A stretch of DNA of 64,000 nucleotides from Bacillota bacterium (GCA_021846505.1 JAJZWV010000003.1:1-64000), one strand, 5' to 3'; positions 9,776-18,444 are shown, counted from the stretch's first letter. A program made the numbers and translations. Notes: generated from the sequence alone by a model not told the origin.

Positions 9776-10408
9776 CTACACCCCAAAGTGAACTAAGCTT
9801 CGCATCAGCCACGGCGTCACTACCGCCTCCGTGCCACTGCCGACCAGCACTGCCATGCCTGCCACGAGCGCTACTGCGGTATAGGCGCCAAATGCCTCCC
9901 ACAAGCGGCCGCGGCCCCGCCATGCTGGCCGAGACAGCAGGTGCCAGGAGAAGGCCACGCCGCCTGAGCCCGCCGCCAGCCACGCCGGGACCAGCAGGAG
10001 GTTGGGCAGCACCACGGCCACCAGCGCGAGGCCGACGCCGCCGGCGGGCATCATGGTCAGGAGCAGCGCCAAGGCAAAGCCCAGGACAAAGCCTCGAAAC
10101 AGCACCGCCAGCAGCACCAAGGGCAGTCCGGCCACGGACAGGCTCAAAACATAAATCAGTCCCAGCACCTTGAGGTTGCTGCCCGCGGCCGCCAGAAACA
10201 CCGGTCCCGGCGGCAGGCCGGGCCCGGCGGAGACGGACACCAGCTGGCGCACGGAACTGGCCAGGGTCGCGGTCTCGGCCAGCGGCAGCACGTTGACCGC
10301 CAGTGCCCCTAGCAAAGTGCCCAGGAGGAATCCGGCCATAACCAAGAGGCTGTAGGCCCTGTGCTCATCCCACCAGCGGTTCCACGCCTGCCCAGGGTTC
10401 CCCCCCAC
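9776..10408 (-). CDS. spoIIM: Stage II sporulation protein M
   Basis: A 210-residue polytopic membrane protein. In Bacillus, SpoIIM with SpoIID and SpoIIP forms the peptidoglycan-degrading complex that drives engulfment. A short polar N-terminus (AWNRWWDEHRAYS) precedes five or six hydrophobic segments, as in the SpoIIM family. The GTG at 10408 follows GGGAGGG with good spacing and is preferred over the ATG at 10447, which has no ribosome-binding site. The place next to xerD is conserved in Firmicutes. Neither spoIID nor spoIIP is in the window. Confidence 0.85.
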   Translation of the reverse strand: MGGNPGQAWNRWWDEHRAYSLLVMAGFLLGTLLGALAVNVLPLAETATLASSVRQLVSVSAGPGLPPGPVFLAAAGSNLKVLGLIYVLSLSVAGLPLVLLAVLFRGFVLGFALALLLTMMPAGGVGLALVAVVLPNLLLVPAWLAAGSGGVAFSWHLLSRPAWRGRGRLWEAFGAYTAVALVAGMAVLVGSGTEAVVTPWLMRSLVHFGV

Positions 10409-10473
10409 GCGATCCCTCCCCCCGAGCCTACGGGCTTGGCCGCCCATTCATGAATGGCGGAGCGCGCGGAGAG

Positions 10474-10481
10474 AATATATG
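10474..10481 (-). promoter_or_regulatory. Possible sigma-E -10 element for spoIIM
   Basis: The minus strand reads CATATATT, 7 of 8 to the sigma-E -10 consensus CATACAMT, 65 nt upstream of the preferred spoIIM start. The matching -35 region is weak. spoIIM belongs to the sigma-E regulon in Bacillus. Suggestive only. Confidence 0.3.
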
Positions 10482-10687
10482 GATGGCAGGTGCGTAACCT
10501 TAGCGCGGCCCTGTTGAAGACGACTGGTTGGGGGGCAGGGCCATGGCGCCACAGCGAGGAATTTGGGTGGCAGGGCCCGCGTCCGTGGTCCTGCAGTGGA
10601 TTGCATCGTGGCCGTCGGACTGCACGCTCGGGGAGTGGGTGGCGCGGTGCGCTGCAGGCGAAGGCTCGCATGCCGGCTCAACGTGCG

Positions 10688-11140
10688 TCACTCGTCGAGA
10701 GGGATCAGCTCCCGAATGGCCCATCGGTAAATCAGACGCCCCTGCCCACTAGCATCCGCCACGTACAGCACGTGCTGGCCGGCGCCCACGATCTGAGCGG
10801 CAAACGGCGATCCACCCGACAGCACCACCATGACCCGGCGCCGCTCGTCACGCCAGCGCGCCAGCAGCTGGTGCTCTAAGTCGGCGACTGGCGCCGCCAG
10901 CAGGGCCCCCGCCCAGAACGCCGGACTCACGGCGGTGTCCCCGCCCGGGGACTCGGCCTTGCCGTCTCCGTCCGGGCATGCAGGGTCCACCGCCATGCTG
11001 GCCGCACCCCCGGGGGCCCCCTCGTCCTCCCGGGGGCCGGCGGCTAGAGCCTCCGCCGACTCCAGCGGCTCGCCGCCGGCATCCCGCTCCGCCGGCGGCT
11101 CGCCAAGCGTGCCGATGCGCACCCAGCGCGGCGCGCTCAC
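10688..11140 (-). CDS. Hfq/Sm-like RNA-binding protein with N-terminal extension
   Basis: A 150-residue protein. Its last 65 residues align by eye to Hfq: LEHQLLARWRDERRRV matches the N-terminal helix (QDQFLNQIRKENTYV in Bacillus), VMVVLSGGSPFAAQI the first Sm strands, and RLIYRWAIRELIP the Sm2 motif (QLIYKHAISTFAP). The Lys-His of the proximal RNA pocket reads Arg-Trp. The first 85 residues are Gly/Ala/Pro/Glu-rich and probably disordered. The GTG start at 11140 overlaps the upstream stop in a GTGA. It could be a regulatory RNA chaperone or a Sm-like protein of other function. The homology is my reading and needs a profile search. Confidence 0.6.
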   Translation of the reverse strand: MSAPRWVRIGTLGEPPAERDAGGEPLESAEALAAGPREDEGAPGGAASMAVDPACPDGDGKAESPGGDTAVSPAFWAGALLAAPVADLEHQLLARWRDERRRVMVVLSGGSPFAAQIVGAGQHVLYVADASGQGRLIYRWAIRELIPLDE

Positions 11141-11898
11141 CGAAAGTAATCCTGCGGCAGCACCGGCGGCGGGGGCGGATAGCGCAGCGTCCGCTCGTAG
11201 GCGTCCATGGTGGCTTCGACCGCTGCCCGATGCAAATCGCCCCGAATCACGGCCACACCCACGGCCAAATCTTCCTTCTGGCGAAAGTTCAAATACGCCA
11301 AGCCGACGTTCAGCACCGCCTGGTCGCCCAGCCGACACTCCACGACCCCGCGCACCGCGATGGCGGACGCCACCCCGGGCACCTGCTCGATCGCATTCAC
11401 CACGGCCGCGACCAAGGCCGTGGCTTGCTGGCTGGGCAAATTCCGCCCGAGGAAGCGCCCCTCGATAAGGCGCTGGGGATCATTGGCCAGCATGCAGGTG
11501 ACGCCGGCGGTCAACAGCCCCGTTTCTTTGTCCAGGTCCATGCGAAAGCTTTGCACAGCCAGCTCGCCCAAGTCCAGGTACTCTTCCATGCCTCGCACCT
11601 GGGCCACCGAAATGCGCTTGTGATCAATTCGAATCGCCCACTTTGCTGCCAGCAGGCTCTCAATGTCCCGCACGACTTGCTTGGGAGCCCGCCGGTCGGT
11701 GGCCAGCACGTGGACCTCTTCGATGTAGCCGACATCATTGACTGCCACGCGGGCGCGGTGCACGCCGGGCAGCTTGGTCAGCAGATCTTCGATATCCTCC
11801 ACCGACACCCGATCAGGGTCCTTTGGGCGCGGAGACTCGCTGGGAACCCCGGGCTCCGCCTCGGGGTTCACCTGCGGCCGTGTGGTCCGCTTGGCCAT
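11137..11898 (-). CDS. Conserved hypothetical protein
   Basis: I do not recognise a named family. The 253-residue soluble protein has a basic, Pro-rich N-terminus (1-25), an alpha/beta segment (about 28-100: VEDIEDLLTKLPGV, EEVHVLATDRRAPKQVVRDIESLLA, IRIDHKRISVAQV) and a second alpha/beta segment with two strand-helix units (FRMDLDKETGLLTAGVTC and LGDQAVLNVGLAYLNF). Similar EIHVLAS-PKQIVRDIES stretches occur, as I recall, in actinobacterial hypotheticals. It is translationally coupled to the Hfq-like gene (GTGA) and 20 nt downstream of leucine dehydrogenase, so the three probably form one transcript. Confidence 0.8.
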   Translation of the reverse strand: MAKRTTRPQVNPEAEPGVPSESPRPKDPDRVSVEDIEDLLTKLPGVHRARVAVNDVGYIEEVHVLATDRRAPKQVVRDIESLLAAKWAIRIDHKRISVAQVRGMEEYLDLGELAVQSFRMDLDKETGLLTAGVTCMLANDPQRLIEGRFLGRNLPSQQATALVAAVVNAIEQVPGVASAIAVRGVVECRLGDQAVLNVGLAYLNFRQKEDLAVGVAVIRGDLHRAAVEATMDAYERTLRYPPPPPVLPQDYFR

Positions 11899-11918
11899 GG
11901 CATGCCTCCGTCGAAACG

Positions 11919-12986
11919 TTATTCAGGCAGGTACGTTCGGCGCACCCGGCCAATCTGATCCAGCCGCGCCAGTGCGAGCCGATCCGCCGCTTCATAGGTC
12001 GGAATATCTTCCTGCTCCGCGATTCGTATCACTTCCGCCACTTGCTGTCCAATTTGTGCCACCCTTTGGTAGGCGCGATCGGGGTGATAGCCATCGGGGT
12101 GCAGCTCATCGGCCACATTGACCACCCCACCCCCGTTAATGACGAAGTCCGGCGCGTAGAGAATGTGCCGGGCCCGCAGCGCATCCCCATGCCGGGGCTC
12201 CTTTAGCTGGTTGTTGGCGGATCCGGCCACAATGCGGCACGCCAGCCGGGGAATCGTGTCATCATTGATGATGGCGCCCAGGGCGCACGGCGCAAACACA
12301 TCGCAGGCCACGTCGTAAATCGCATCCGGCGGCACGACGGCGGCGCCCAGCTCCGCCGCTACGCGCTCGGCCTGCGCGCCCGTGATGTCCGCCACCGTCA
12401 GCTGGGCCCCCGCCTCGTGCAGCATGCGCGCCAGGACGGCGCCCACGTGCCCCAGTCCCTGGATGGCCACGTGGCGCCCCGCTAGCGATGGCGACCCGTA
12501 CACGCTGGCCAGGCAGGCCTTAATGCCTTCCAGTACCCCCAGCGCAGTTGCGGGCGAGGGATCGCCGCTGGTTTCTTTCAGGCCCCCCACGAATCGCGTC
12601 TCGCGGGCCATCGTCGCGATATCCTCCGCGTTGATGCCAACATCCTCGGCGGTTATGTACCGGCCGCCCAAACTTTCCACCAGGCGGCCAAAGCTGCGCA
12701 GCATGGCCTCTGACTTCGGAGCGTCCGCCTCCGCCCAAATCACCGATTTGCCGCCGCCCAAATCCAGCCCCATGGCGGCGTTTTTGAACGTCATCCCCCG
12801 CGACAGGCGCAGCGCGTCGGTCAGCGCCTCCTCTTCCGTGGCGTAGTGCCAGCGCCGACAGCCCCCCAGCGCGGGCCCCATGGAGGTGTCGTGTATCGCC
12901 ACAATCGCGCGGAGCCCGGTGGTCCGGTCATACCAGAACACGACCTCTTCATGACCGTGCTCGCGCATCGCTTCGAATACATTCAT
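11919..12986 (-). CDS. ldh: Leucine (branched-chain/phenylalanine) dehydrogenase
   Basis: NAD-dependent reversible oxidative deamination of branched-chain amino acids. The 355-residue Glu/Leu/Phe/Val dehydrogenase has the GPALGGCRRW block, the catalytic Lys region MTFKNAAMGLDLGGGKSVIW, and a Rossmann motif IQGLGHVGAVLARML. NNQL and FVINGGGVVNVADEL match leucine dehydrogenases of spore formers. Length excludes the larger glutamate dehydrogenases; Leu versus Phe or Val preference is not certain. A hairpin lies just upstream. Confidence 0.9.
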   Translation of the reverse strand: MNVFEAMREHGHEEVVFWYDRTTGLRAIVAIHDTSMGPALGGCRRWHYATEEEALTDALRLSRGMTFKNAAMGLDLGGGKSVIWAEADAPKSEAMLRSFGRLVESLGGRYITAEDVGINAEDIATMARETRFVGGLKETSGDPSPATALGVLEGIKACLASVYGSPSLAGRHVAIQGLGHVGAVLARMLHEAGAQLTVADITGAQAERVAAELGAAVVPPDAIYDVACDVFAPCALGAIINDDTIPRLACRIVAGSANNQLKEPRHGDALRARHILYAPDFVINGGGVVNVADELHPDGYHPDRAYQRVAQIGQQVAEVIRIAEQEDIPTYEAADRLALARLDQIGRVRRTYLPE

Positions 12987-13018
12987 CGTGGCTACGGGAA
13001 GTCACTCCTTTCGCGCCA

Positions 13019-13042
13019 GCCAGGCTCACTGCGTCGCCTGGC
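13019..13042 (-). other. Hairpin in the leucine dehydrogenase leader
   Basis: A perfect 7-bp inverted repeat (GCCAGGC / GCCTGGC) with a 10-nt loop lies 33-56 nt upstream of the leucine dehydrogenase start. No T-box signature and no run of T follow, so a role is open. Confidence 0.35.
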
Positions 13043-13111
13043 ACCCACCCCGTAATGATCGCACACCGCTCCCCCTCAATACAACTTGCGAGTGCCGCGG
13101 GCGCCGCACAG

Positions 13112-13151
13112 GCACACCGAAGGGGCGGCTTCGGGCCCCCCATCGGTGTGC
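13112..13151 (-). terminator. Hairpin downstream of spo0A
   Basis: GCACACCGA and TCGGTGTGC form a perfect 9-bp outer stem, with a further G/C-rich inner stem (GGGGC...GCCCC), 18 nt after the spo0A stop. No T tract follows, so it may end transcription weakly or protect the 3' end. Confidence 0.45.
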
Positions 13152-13168
13152 AGGCGATCTGTGTCTGG

Positions 13169-13966
13169 TCAGCTGGCTTTCATCTGCATGCGCAGCCGGT
13201 CGGCCACCATGGCAATGAACTCGGAGTTGGTCGGCTTGCCACGGTCTCGGTTAACCGTATGGCCGAAGATGCTGTTGATGACGTCTACATTCCCGCGGCT
13301 CCACGCCACTTCAATGGCATGCCGAATAGCCCGCTCCACGCGGCTGGGCGTGGTTTTGTACTGCACCGCAATTGCTGGGTACAGCTCCTTCGTTACGCCC
13401 GACAGCAAGTCGACGCGCTCGATCACCATGATGATGGCATCTCGCAGATACAGATAGCCCTTGATGTGCGCCGGGATCCCAATCTCGTGGATGATGTTAG
13501 TGACTTCCACGTCCAGGTGCCGGACCGGCAGCAGCTGAACTTTGGTGCCGCTGGACATTCCAAAGTTGCCCATGGGCCGGCGGTCCGCAGCGCCAGTGCC
13601 GCCCACCTGGCGAATCCGGGCCGCCAGCACTTTCAAGTTAAACGGCTTCAGGATGTAGTAGTCGGCGCCCAGCTCCAGCGCCCGCTGCGTCATGGTCTCC
13701 TGCCCAAACGCCGTCAGCACCAACACTTTGGGCCGGTCCACCGGGTCCACCTCCGCGAGCCGCTCCAGCACCCCAATCCCATCCAAGTGCGGCATGATAA
13801 TGTCCAGCACCACCACATCCACGGCACTCGCCGCCAGAAACTCCAGCAGGTCCACCCCGTGATGGACCATCCCCACGACTTCCAGCCCGTCTTCGGCCGC
13901 GATGACTTCTCTGAGCAGCTCGCAAAACTCGCGATTGTCGTCCGCGATCAGCACTCTCGTTGGCAC
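13169..13966 (-). CDS. spo0A: Sporulation master regulator Spo0A
   Basis: Response regulator that starts sporulation and binds 0A boxes when phosphorylated. The 265-residue chain has a receiver domain with acidic pocket D9-D10, phospho-acceptor D55 in [14 protein letters not shown]85 and K107 (ILKPF). The effector domain is the highly conserved sporulation type: [19 protein letters not shown], and [12 protein letters not shown] near the end. The GTG start follows GGGGGG by 6 nt. spoIVB, usually next upstream, is separated from it here by three genes. A 0A box lies about 100 nt upstream. Confidence 0.98.
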   Translation of the reverse strand: MPTRVLIADDNREFCELLREVIAAEDGLEVVGMVHHGVDLLEFLAASAVDVVVLDIIMPHLDGIGVLERLAEVDPVDRPKVLVLTAFGQETMTQRALELGADYYILKPFNLKVLAARIRQVGGTGAADRRPMGNFGMSSGTKVQLLPVRHLDVEVTNIIHEIGIPAHIKGYLYLRDAIIMVIERVDLLSGVTKELYPAIAVQYKTTPSRVERAIRHAIEVAWSRGNVDVINSIFGHTVNRDRGKPTNSEFIAMVADRLRMQMKAS

Positions 13967-14061
13967 TGGGCACCCCCCGTCGTCAATCCCTCACCCCGAC
14001 AGCAAGGCGTTCGATCCCGGCTCAGAAAAGTCCTGCCAGTTCCACGTCAAAACTTACCATA

Positions 14062-14072
14062 TTTTTCGACAC
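14062..14072 (-). promoter_or_regulatory. 0A box upstream of spo0A
   Basis: The minus strand reads GTGTCGAAAAA, containing the Spo0A core TGTCGAA (14065-14071), about 100 nt ahead of the spo0A start. In Bacillus such boxes mediate autoregulation. TTGACG lies about 15 nt downstream as a possible -35, but no clear -10 follows. Confidence 0.5.
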
Positions 14073-14115
14073 GGTTCGGCATCACTCGCCAAGAAGGAGC
14101 GGGGCGCTTCCGCAG

Positions 14116-15483
14116 TCACGAAGGGCGGGGACGATCCCGGCGCCGGGACACAGAGCCCCGGTCGGCCAGTGTCGAGAACAAAATCACGCCCGCCAGGGAG
14201 GATGCTGCCATGAGCCCAAAAAGCCCCGTGAATCCGTGAACCGCCATAGCCAGCGCCAGCACGACGGGCCCGACGGCCAACCCCAGCGAGCGAAAGACGG
14301 CCATCAGGCCAAGCGCCTGGCCCACTTCGTCCGCACGATAAAGCGCCATGCCCAAGCGATTTAAAGGGGCCCCCATGGTGAGCGCGGTACCCGCCCCCAG
14401 TGCAACCATCGCGGAAAAAAACCGGATCGCCGTGAGTGGCGGCCACGCCAACAGCACGCCGCCCACCGTGGCCAGAGCCAGGCCCAGCATCAGCACCTTC
14501 CGCGGCCCGACGCGGTCCACCATGATGCCGCCGGCTCCCGCCAGCGCGGCGCCGGTAAACGCGGCCGGCAGGAGCGCTAACCCCGACGACAGCACCGAGA
14601 AATGCAAGTCGCGCTGGACCAGCGTGGGGACAAACACCGCCGCGGCCAAATCAAGGCCTATCAGCGCGGCGCCGATCACCAGCGCCACACCGGACCCGTC
14701 GGCCAGCGGGCGGAGATTCAAAAACGGCACCCGCACCCGCTGCTGCCGCCGGTAGAAAGCCAGCCCCAGCAGGACGGCCGCCGCCAGCAGCGGGTAGCGC
14801 ACGGCTCCGCTCGCGGCTAGCGCCAGCAGCACCGCCGCGAGCACGCCGGAGAACAGCAGCCCGCCCACCCAGTCGGGGACCGCCCCCGCTTCGGCTGCGG
14901 CGCCGGCCTCGTCAAGCTGGGTCACCAGCCGCCACACCAGGGCCGCCAGCGGAACATTGAGGGCGAACACAAAGGGCCAGGAGAGATATTGGCCAATGGC
15001 GCCGCCCAACACCGGCCCCACGATGCTGGCCACGCCAAAGACGGCCCCGAAGATGCCCAGGCCCAAGCCTTGGCGGCTTTGAGGAAACTGCTTTAAGCCT
15101 TCGGCCTGCGCATTGGGATAGACCGCGCCCGCGCCGGCCCCCTGAATGAGTCGGGCCGCCAGAAACACGGGCAGGGACGGCGACAGAGCGGCCAGCAGCG
15201 ACGCCACCCCAAAAGCTGCGACCCCGTATCCCACCATGCGCCGGTGGCCCAGCCGGTCGCCCAAGCCACCCGCCAGGACCGTGGAGGATACGTAGGCGAC
15301 GGTGTAAATCGTAACCGTCCACGCGGTCCAGGCCAGGGTGGTGTGGAACGCCCGCTCCAGCAGGGGAAAGATGGGGCCCACCACACTGGTGTCCAGCGCC
15401 CCTACAAACACACCCAGCAAATAAGCGGTCAGGCGGGTCCAGCTTACGTGCAGGGGCTCGCCGCGCGGCCCCCGCCTTCTCAT
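14116..15483 (-). CDS. MFS drug/solute transporter (DHA family)
   Basis: A 455-residue major facilitator protein with about 12-14 hydrophobic segments. Segment 1 has GALDTSVVGPIFPLL, the pattern of drug:proton antiporters. Loop 2-3 carries GDRLGHRRM (motif A), and segment 5 has GPVLGGAIGQYLSW (motif C of exporters). Substrate unknown. The ATG at 15483 overlaps the ctaA stop by 4 nt, so it belongs to the ctaM-ctaA transcript; a longer reading upstream would run through ctaA in another frame. Confidence 0.85.
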   Translation of the reverse strand: MRRRGPRGEPLHVSWTRLTAYLLGVFVGALDTSVVGPIFPLLERAFHTTLAWTAWTVTIYTVAYVSSTVLAGGLGDRLGHRRMVGYGVAAFGVASLLAALSPSLPVFLAARLIQGAGAGAVYPNAQAEGLKQFPQSRQGLGLGIFGAVFGVASIVGPVLGGAIGQYLSWPFVFALNVPLAALVWRLVTQLDEAGAAAEAGAVPDWVGGLLFSGVLAAVLLALAASGAVRYPLLAAAVLLGLAFYRRQQRVRVPFLNLRPLADGSGVALVIGAALIGLDLAAAVFVPTLVQRDLHFSVLSSGLALLPAAFTGAALAGAGGIMVDRVGPRKVLMLGLALATVGGVLLAWPPLTAIRFFSAMVALGAGTALTMGAPLNRLGMALYRADEVGQALGLMAVFRSLGLAVGPVVLALAMAVHGFTGLFGLMAASSLAGVILFSTLADRGSVSRRRDRPRPS

Positions 15484-16433
15484 GAGGCGCCGCTCCGCCC
15501 TGACTGCGGCCGGGGCTGGCTCGGGGGTAGGGCCTGCACCGCTAGATACGACAAGCCCAGCCACAGGGCCGTCACCAGCGACACATGCAACATCTCCGCA
15601 TTGACCGCCAGGTGCGACAAAATCAAGTAGGCGCCGCTGCCAATCTGCAGCGCGACCAGCACGAGCACCACGAGGGCGCCTCGCCACAGGTCGGGGCGGG
15701 CGTCCCGGTCACGCCGCGCCACCCAAGGCAGAGCGCCAAGCAGAATCCCTAAGGCCAGCGCCCCCAGGCGGTGCAGAAAAATCAACGCCTCTAGTCCGTG
15801 AAAGCCGGGCCACAGCAGGCCGTTGCACAAGGGCCAGCCTTGGCAGGCTTCGCCGGCTCCCCGATGCGCTACATACGTTCCCCAATAAATCAGTGCCAGT
15901 GCGTACAGCAGCACCGCCCAAATGTAGCGCTGCAAGCCGGGCGACAGTCCGCGCTGGCGAAATTCCCAGCCCGTCTCGGGCCGCTCCAGCTGGCGCAGCA
16001 CGATGTCCATCAGCCCCAGGCCCGCAAACGCCAGCAGCGCGAAGCCAAAGTGCAGGGCCATAATCGGCGCGGACTCCGGGGCAAACACCGCTATCGCGCC
16101 CAGCGTGGCCTGCACGCCGACAAACACCAGCGCAATGGCGCCAAACAGCCGCACTTCGAGGGGATGCCGGTAGCGCCGCCAAGCCCAAACGACCACCACC
16201 ACCGCCAGAATGCCCGCCACCCCGGTAATAGCCCGGTGCCAATATTCCACCTGAGCCTGGGTGCTGGGGCCTGGGGTCACACCCCCGTTGCACAGCGGCC
16301 ACTCGCGGCCGCAGCCTAGGGCCGAGAATGTGAACGTGTCCAAAAAGCCAAGCAAAATCACGATGAACAGGCCCACCGTGGCTACATCCGTCCACCGGCG
16401 CAGCGCGGACGCCGCAGAGCCGGGCCCGGTCAT
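15480..16433 (-). CDS. ctaA: Heme A synthase CtaA (COX15)
   Basis: Oxidises heme O to heme A for aa3-type cytochrome oxidase; an integral membrane enzyme. The 317 residues form about eight hydrophobic segments in two pseudo-symmetric halves, each with a GxxWPLCNG motif (CGREWPLCNG, CQGWPLCNG) whose cysteines are typical of Firmicute CtaA. The heme-ligand histidines are seen in EYWHRAITG, MALHFGFAL, FLHRLGALALG and MLHVSLV. It overlaps ctaM upstream and the MFS gene downstream by 4 nt each. It implies an aerobic aa3 oxidase elsewhere in the genome. Confidence 0.93.
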   Translation of the reverse strand: MTGPGSAASALRRWTDVATVGLFIVILLGFLDTFTFSALGCGREWPLCNGGVTPGPSTQAQVEYWHRAITGVAGILAVVVVVWAWRRYRHPLEVRLFGAIALVFVGVQATLGAIAVFAPESAPIMALHFGFALLAFAGLGLMDIVLRQLERPETGWEFRQRGLSPGLQRYIWAVLLYALALIYWGTYVAHRGAGEACQGWPLCNGLLWPGFHGLEALIFLHRLGALALGILLGALPWVARRDRDARPDLWRGALVVLVLVALQIGSGAYLILSHLAVNAEMLHVSLVTALWLGLSYLAVQALPPSQPRPQSGRSGAS

Positions 16434-16897
16434 ATGCCAAACACCTTCAGGAGATTGATCGTTGTAGGCCCGGGCGGAAATACCAGGTACAGCAAACTAA
16501 ACACCCCGAGGCCCGATACCACGGTCACAAACCACGCGGCGGCCGTCCACGGTGCAATGAGGCGGTGGGCGCGAAAGTGGCGAGCAAGCGCCCGCCTCAG
16601 CGTAATGATGCCCATGATCGCGGCACCCGTGGCAAAGAGCGTCTGCGTTTGAAGAAACACCTGATAGGCGGTGGTAAGCCGCGCCGGGCCCCCAAACGCG
16701 GTATCGCCGTAAAACAGCGTCTTGCTGACGTAGGACAGAAAGAAGCCCACCACCAGCGCCGCCGCCGTGAGCATCACCACGCGGTGAGCCTGGACCCGCC
16801 GGCGCCGAATCAAAAGCCACCCGGTCGCGACCGCGATCCCACTGCTCAGCATAAACCCTTCATTCAGATATGCCACCCACTCCCCCGGTGACGCCAT
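16430..16897 (-). CDS. ctaM: DUF420 protein, cytochrome oxidase assembly factor CtaM
   Basis: A 155-residue membrane protein with about five hydrophobic segments. It matches DUF420, whose Staphylococcus and Bacillus member CtaM is needed for heme A-containing oxidase assembly. FMLSSGIAVATGWLLIRRRRVQAHR is typical: the family has a His-rich first loop and HRLIAPWTAAAW in a later segment. The ATG follows a very strong GGAGGAGG at good spacing, which rejects the longer upstream reading. It is the first gene of ctaM-ctaA-MFS. Confidence 0.85.
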   Translation of the reverse strand: MASPGEWVAYLNEGFMLSSGIAVATGWLLIRRRRVQAHRVVMLTAAALVVGFFLSYVSKTLFYGDTAFGGPARLTTAYQVFLQTQTLFATGAAIMGIITLRRALARHFRAHRLIAPWTAAAWFVTVVSGLGVFSLLYLVFPPGPTTINLLKVFGI

Positions 16898-16959
16898 CCG
16901 GCACCTCCTCCGCGGCCTCGTGCCGCCGGCCCCATTATAGCCACAAGGCCGCACGCCGC

Positions 16960-18228
16960 TCACGCGGAGCCGGGCCGCGGCACCATCCACGCCGCATAGC
17001 ATCCGTAGCCCCAATCGGGCCGGCTCACCAGCACATGCGTGACGGCGCCGACCAGGCGGCCGTCCTGGAGAATCGGGCTGCCGCTCATGCCTTGCACCAC
17101 GCCGCCAGTGGCACGCAGCAGCCGCGGATCCGTCACGCGAAACAGCAGCCCCTTGGTGGCCGGGCGCGTCTGGGGATACGCCCGCTCGATCCAAATGCCA
17201 TACGACGCCGGGCGGCTGCCCGATACCACCGTGAGGATCGTGGCCGGACCTGTGTGCACCTGGTCGGGCACGGCGAGTGGAACCGCCCGGGTGGTGCCGA
17301 TCCGCGGAGGCCTCACTAGGCGGCCCGTCAAGCCAAAGAGGCTGTTGGCGGCCACACGGCCGTCCACCAGCCGGGTACCCGCCAGGACCCCCACCTTTTG
17401 GCCGGCCCGGTTAGGCTGACCCGGCACCACGCCGACGACCGTCGCCGCCATGACGCGCCCGGCCGCGACACCAACCGGCCGCCGCGTCAGCCCATCGCTG
17501 ATGGAGTGCCCCAGCGCCGCGTAGCTGCCGGTCTCGGGGTTCCAAAACGTCAGCGTGCCGACCCCGGCCGTGCGGTCGCGCACAGCGATGCCCAGCTGAT
17601 ACTGGTGGGCACGGGCACTGTATAGAGGATGCACCACCCTCACCAAGGTTTGCCGCGCGCCGCGGTCGGTAAGCTGCAGCGCGCGGCCGGATCGCCCGGC
17701 GGCGTTGGCCGCTTGGCGCAGCATGGCATCGCTGGTGGCGGAGCGGCCGTTTACGGCGGTGATGACGTCACCCACCTCAATTCCTGCAGACGCGGCCGGG
17801 TCCCCCAGGCCGTGCGGCCCCGGGAGCGGCCGATAGGCCGTCACCATCAGGCCGCGGGTGTGCACCAGCACTCCGATCGACTGGCCGCCCGGCACTACCC
17901 GCTGCTTGGGCACCACACGGACGGGCACCCACTTAAACGGCAGCCAGCCGAACCACTTCAGCTGGACCCGATAGCGCCCGGTGCGAGGCGCCGACACCGC
18001 CAGCCCGTGTGCTCCCCGCTGCACGGACAGCCCAGGCCCCGCTTCGACCGCTACCGGCACAAGGCGGTTCCACGGCACGATCAGGCGGTCGGCCACCGGC
18101 ACCTCCAAACTTTTGGGGAAGCTGGCGACGTCGCGCACAGGACCTGAGGACGCCACCGCCACCAGACCTGCCGCCAAAACGGCGCCCGCCATCGATCGAT
18201 TCCATCGGCTGAATTTGTCGACTGCCAT
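16960..18228 (-). CDS. spoIVB: SpoIVB signalling serine protease
   Basis: Secreted into the intermembrane space by the forespore, SpoIVB (peptidase S55) cleaves SpoIVFA and so releases pro-sigma-K processing. The 422-residue protein has an N-terminal signal anchor (about 12-30), a PDZ domain (DPAASAGIEVGDVITAVNG) and the protease domain with catalytic His in AALGHSISD and Ser in VQGMSGSPI. The ATG at 18228 follows GGGGAGG. It lies downstream of its own terminator-bounded upstream region rather than being read with recN. Confidence 0.95.
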   Translation of the reverse strand: MAVDKFSRWNRSMAGAVLAAGLVAVASSGPVRDVASFPKSLEVPVADRLIVPWNRLVPVAVEAGPGLSVQRGAHGLAVSAPRTGRYRVQLKWFGWLPFKWVPVRVVPKQRVVPGGQSIGVLVHTRGLMVTAYRPLPGPHGLGDPAASAGIEVGDVITAVNGRSATSDAMLRQAANAAGRSGRALQLTDRGARQTLVRVVHPLYSARAHQYQLGIAVRDRTAGVGTLTFWNPETGSYAALGHSISDGLTRRPVGVAAGRVMAATVVGVVPGQPNRAGQKVGVLAGTRLVDGRVAANSLFGLTGRLVRPPRIGTTRAVPLAVPDQVHTGPATILTVVSGSRPASYGIWIERAYPQTRPATKGLLFRVTDPRLLRATGGVVQGMSGSPILQDGRLVGAVTHVLVSRPDWGYGCYAAWMVPRPGSA

Positions 18229-18335
18229 CCTGCACCTCCCCGCCAGGCACCATGCGCCCGCGTGAATTAACCTGCCTGGCGGAGCTCGCAAAGTTCCCCG
18301 GGAAAGTTGACACGGATTGGCGCCAATGCCGATCA

Positions 18336-18359
18336 GAAAACCGGGGCGCGATGCCCCGG
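18336..18359 (-). terminator. Rho-independent terminator
   Basis: On the minus strand CCGGGGC and GCCCCGG pair around a 5-nt loop and are followed by TTTTCTG. It ends the dxs-tlyA-nadK-recN-PAP2 run 86 nt after the last stop and separates it from spoIVB. Confidence 0.75.
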
Positions 18360-18444
18360 GTTGGATGGCGGGCGCTATTCAAAATCCTGCTACCGATCTT
18401 CCCAGCGGACTACCAAGCCGGCGCCGATGCGATGCAGGGCGACA

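Noticed and set aside
12987-13060. A T-box leader for leucine dehydrogenase
   Set aside because: There is a hairpin but no T-box sequence (TGGNACC) and no terminator; the gene is catabolic rather than biosynthetic.
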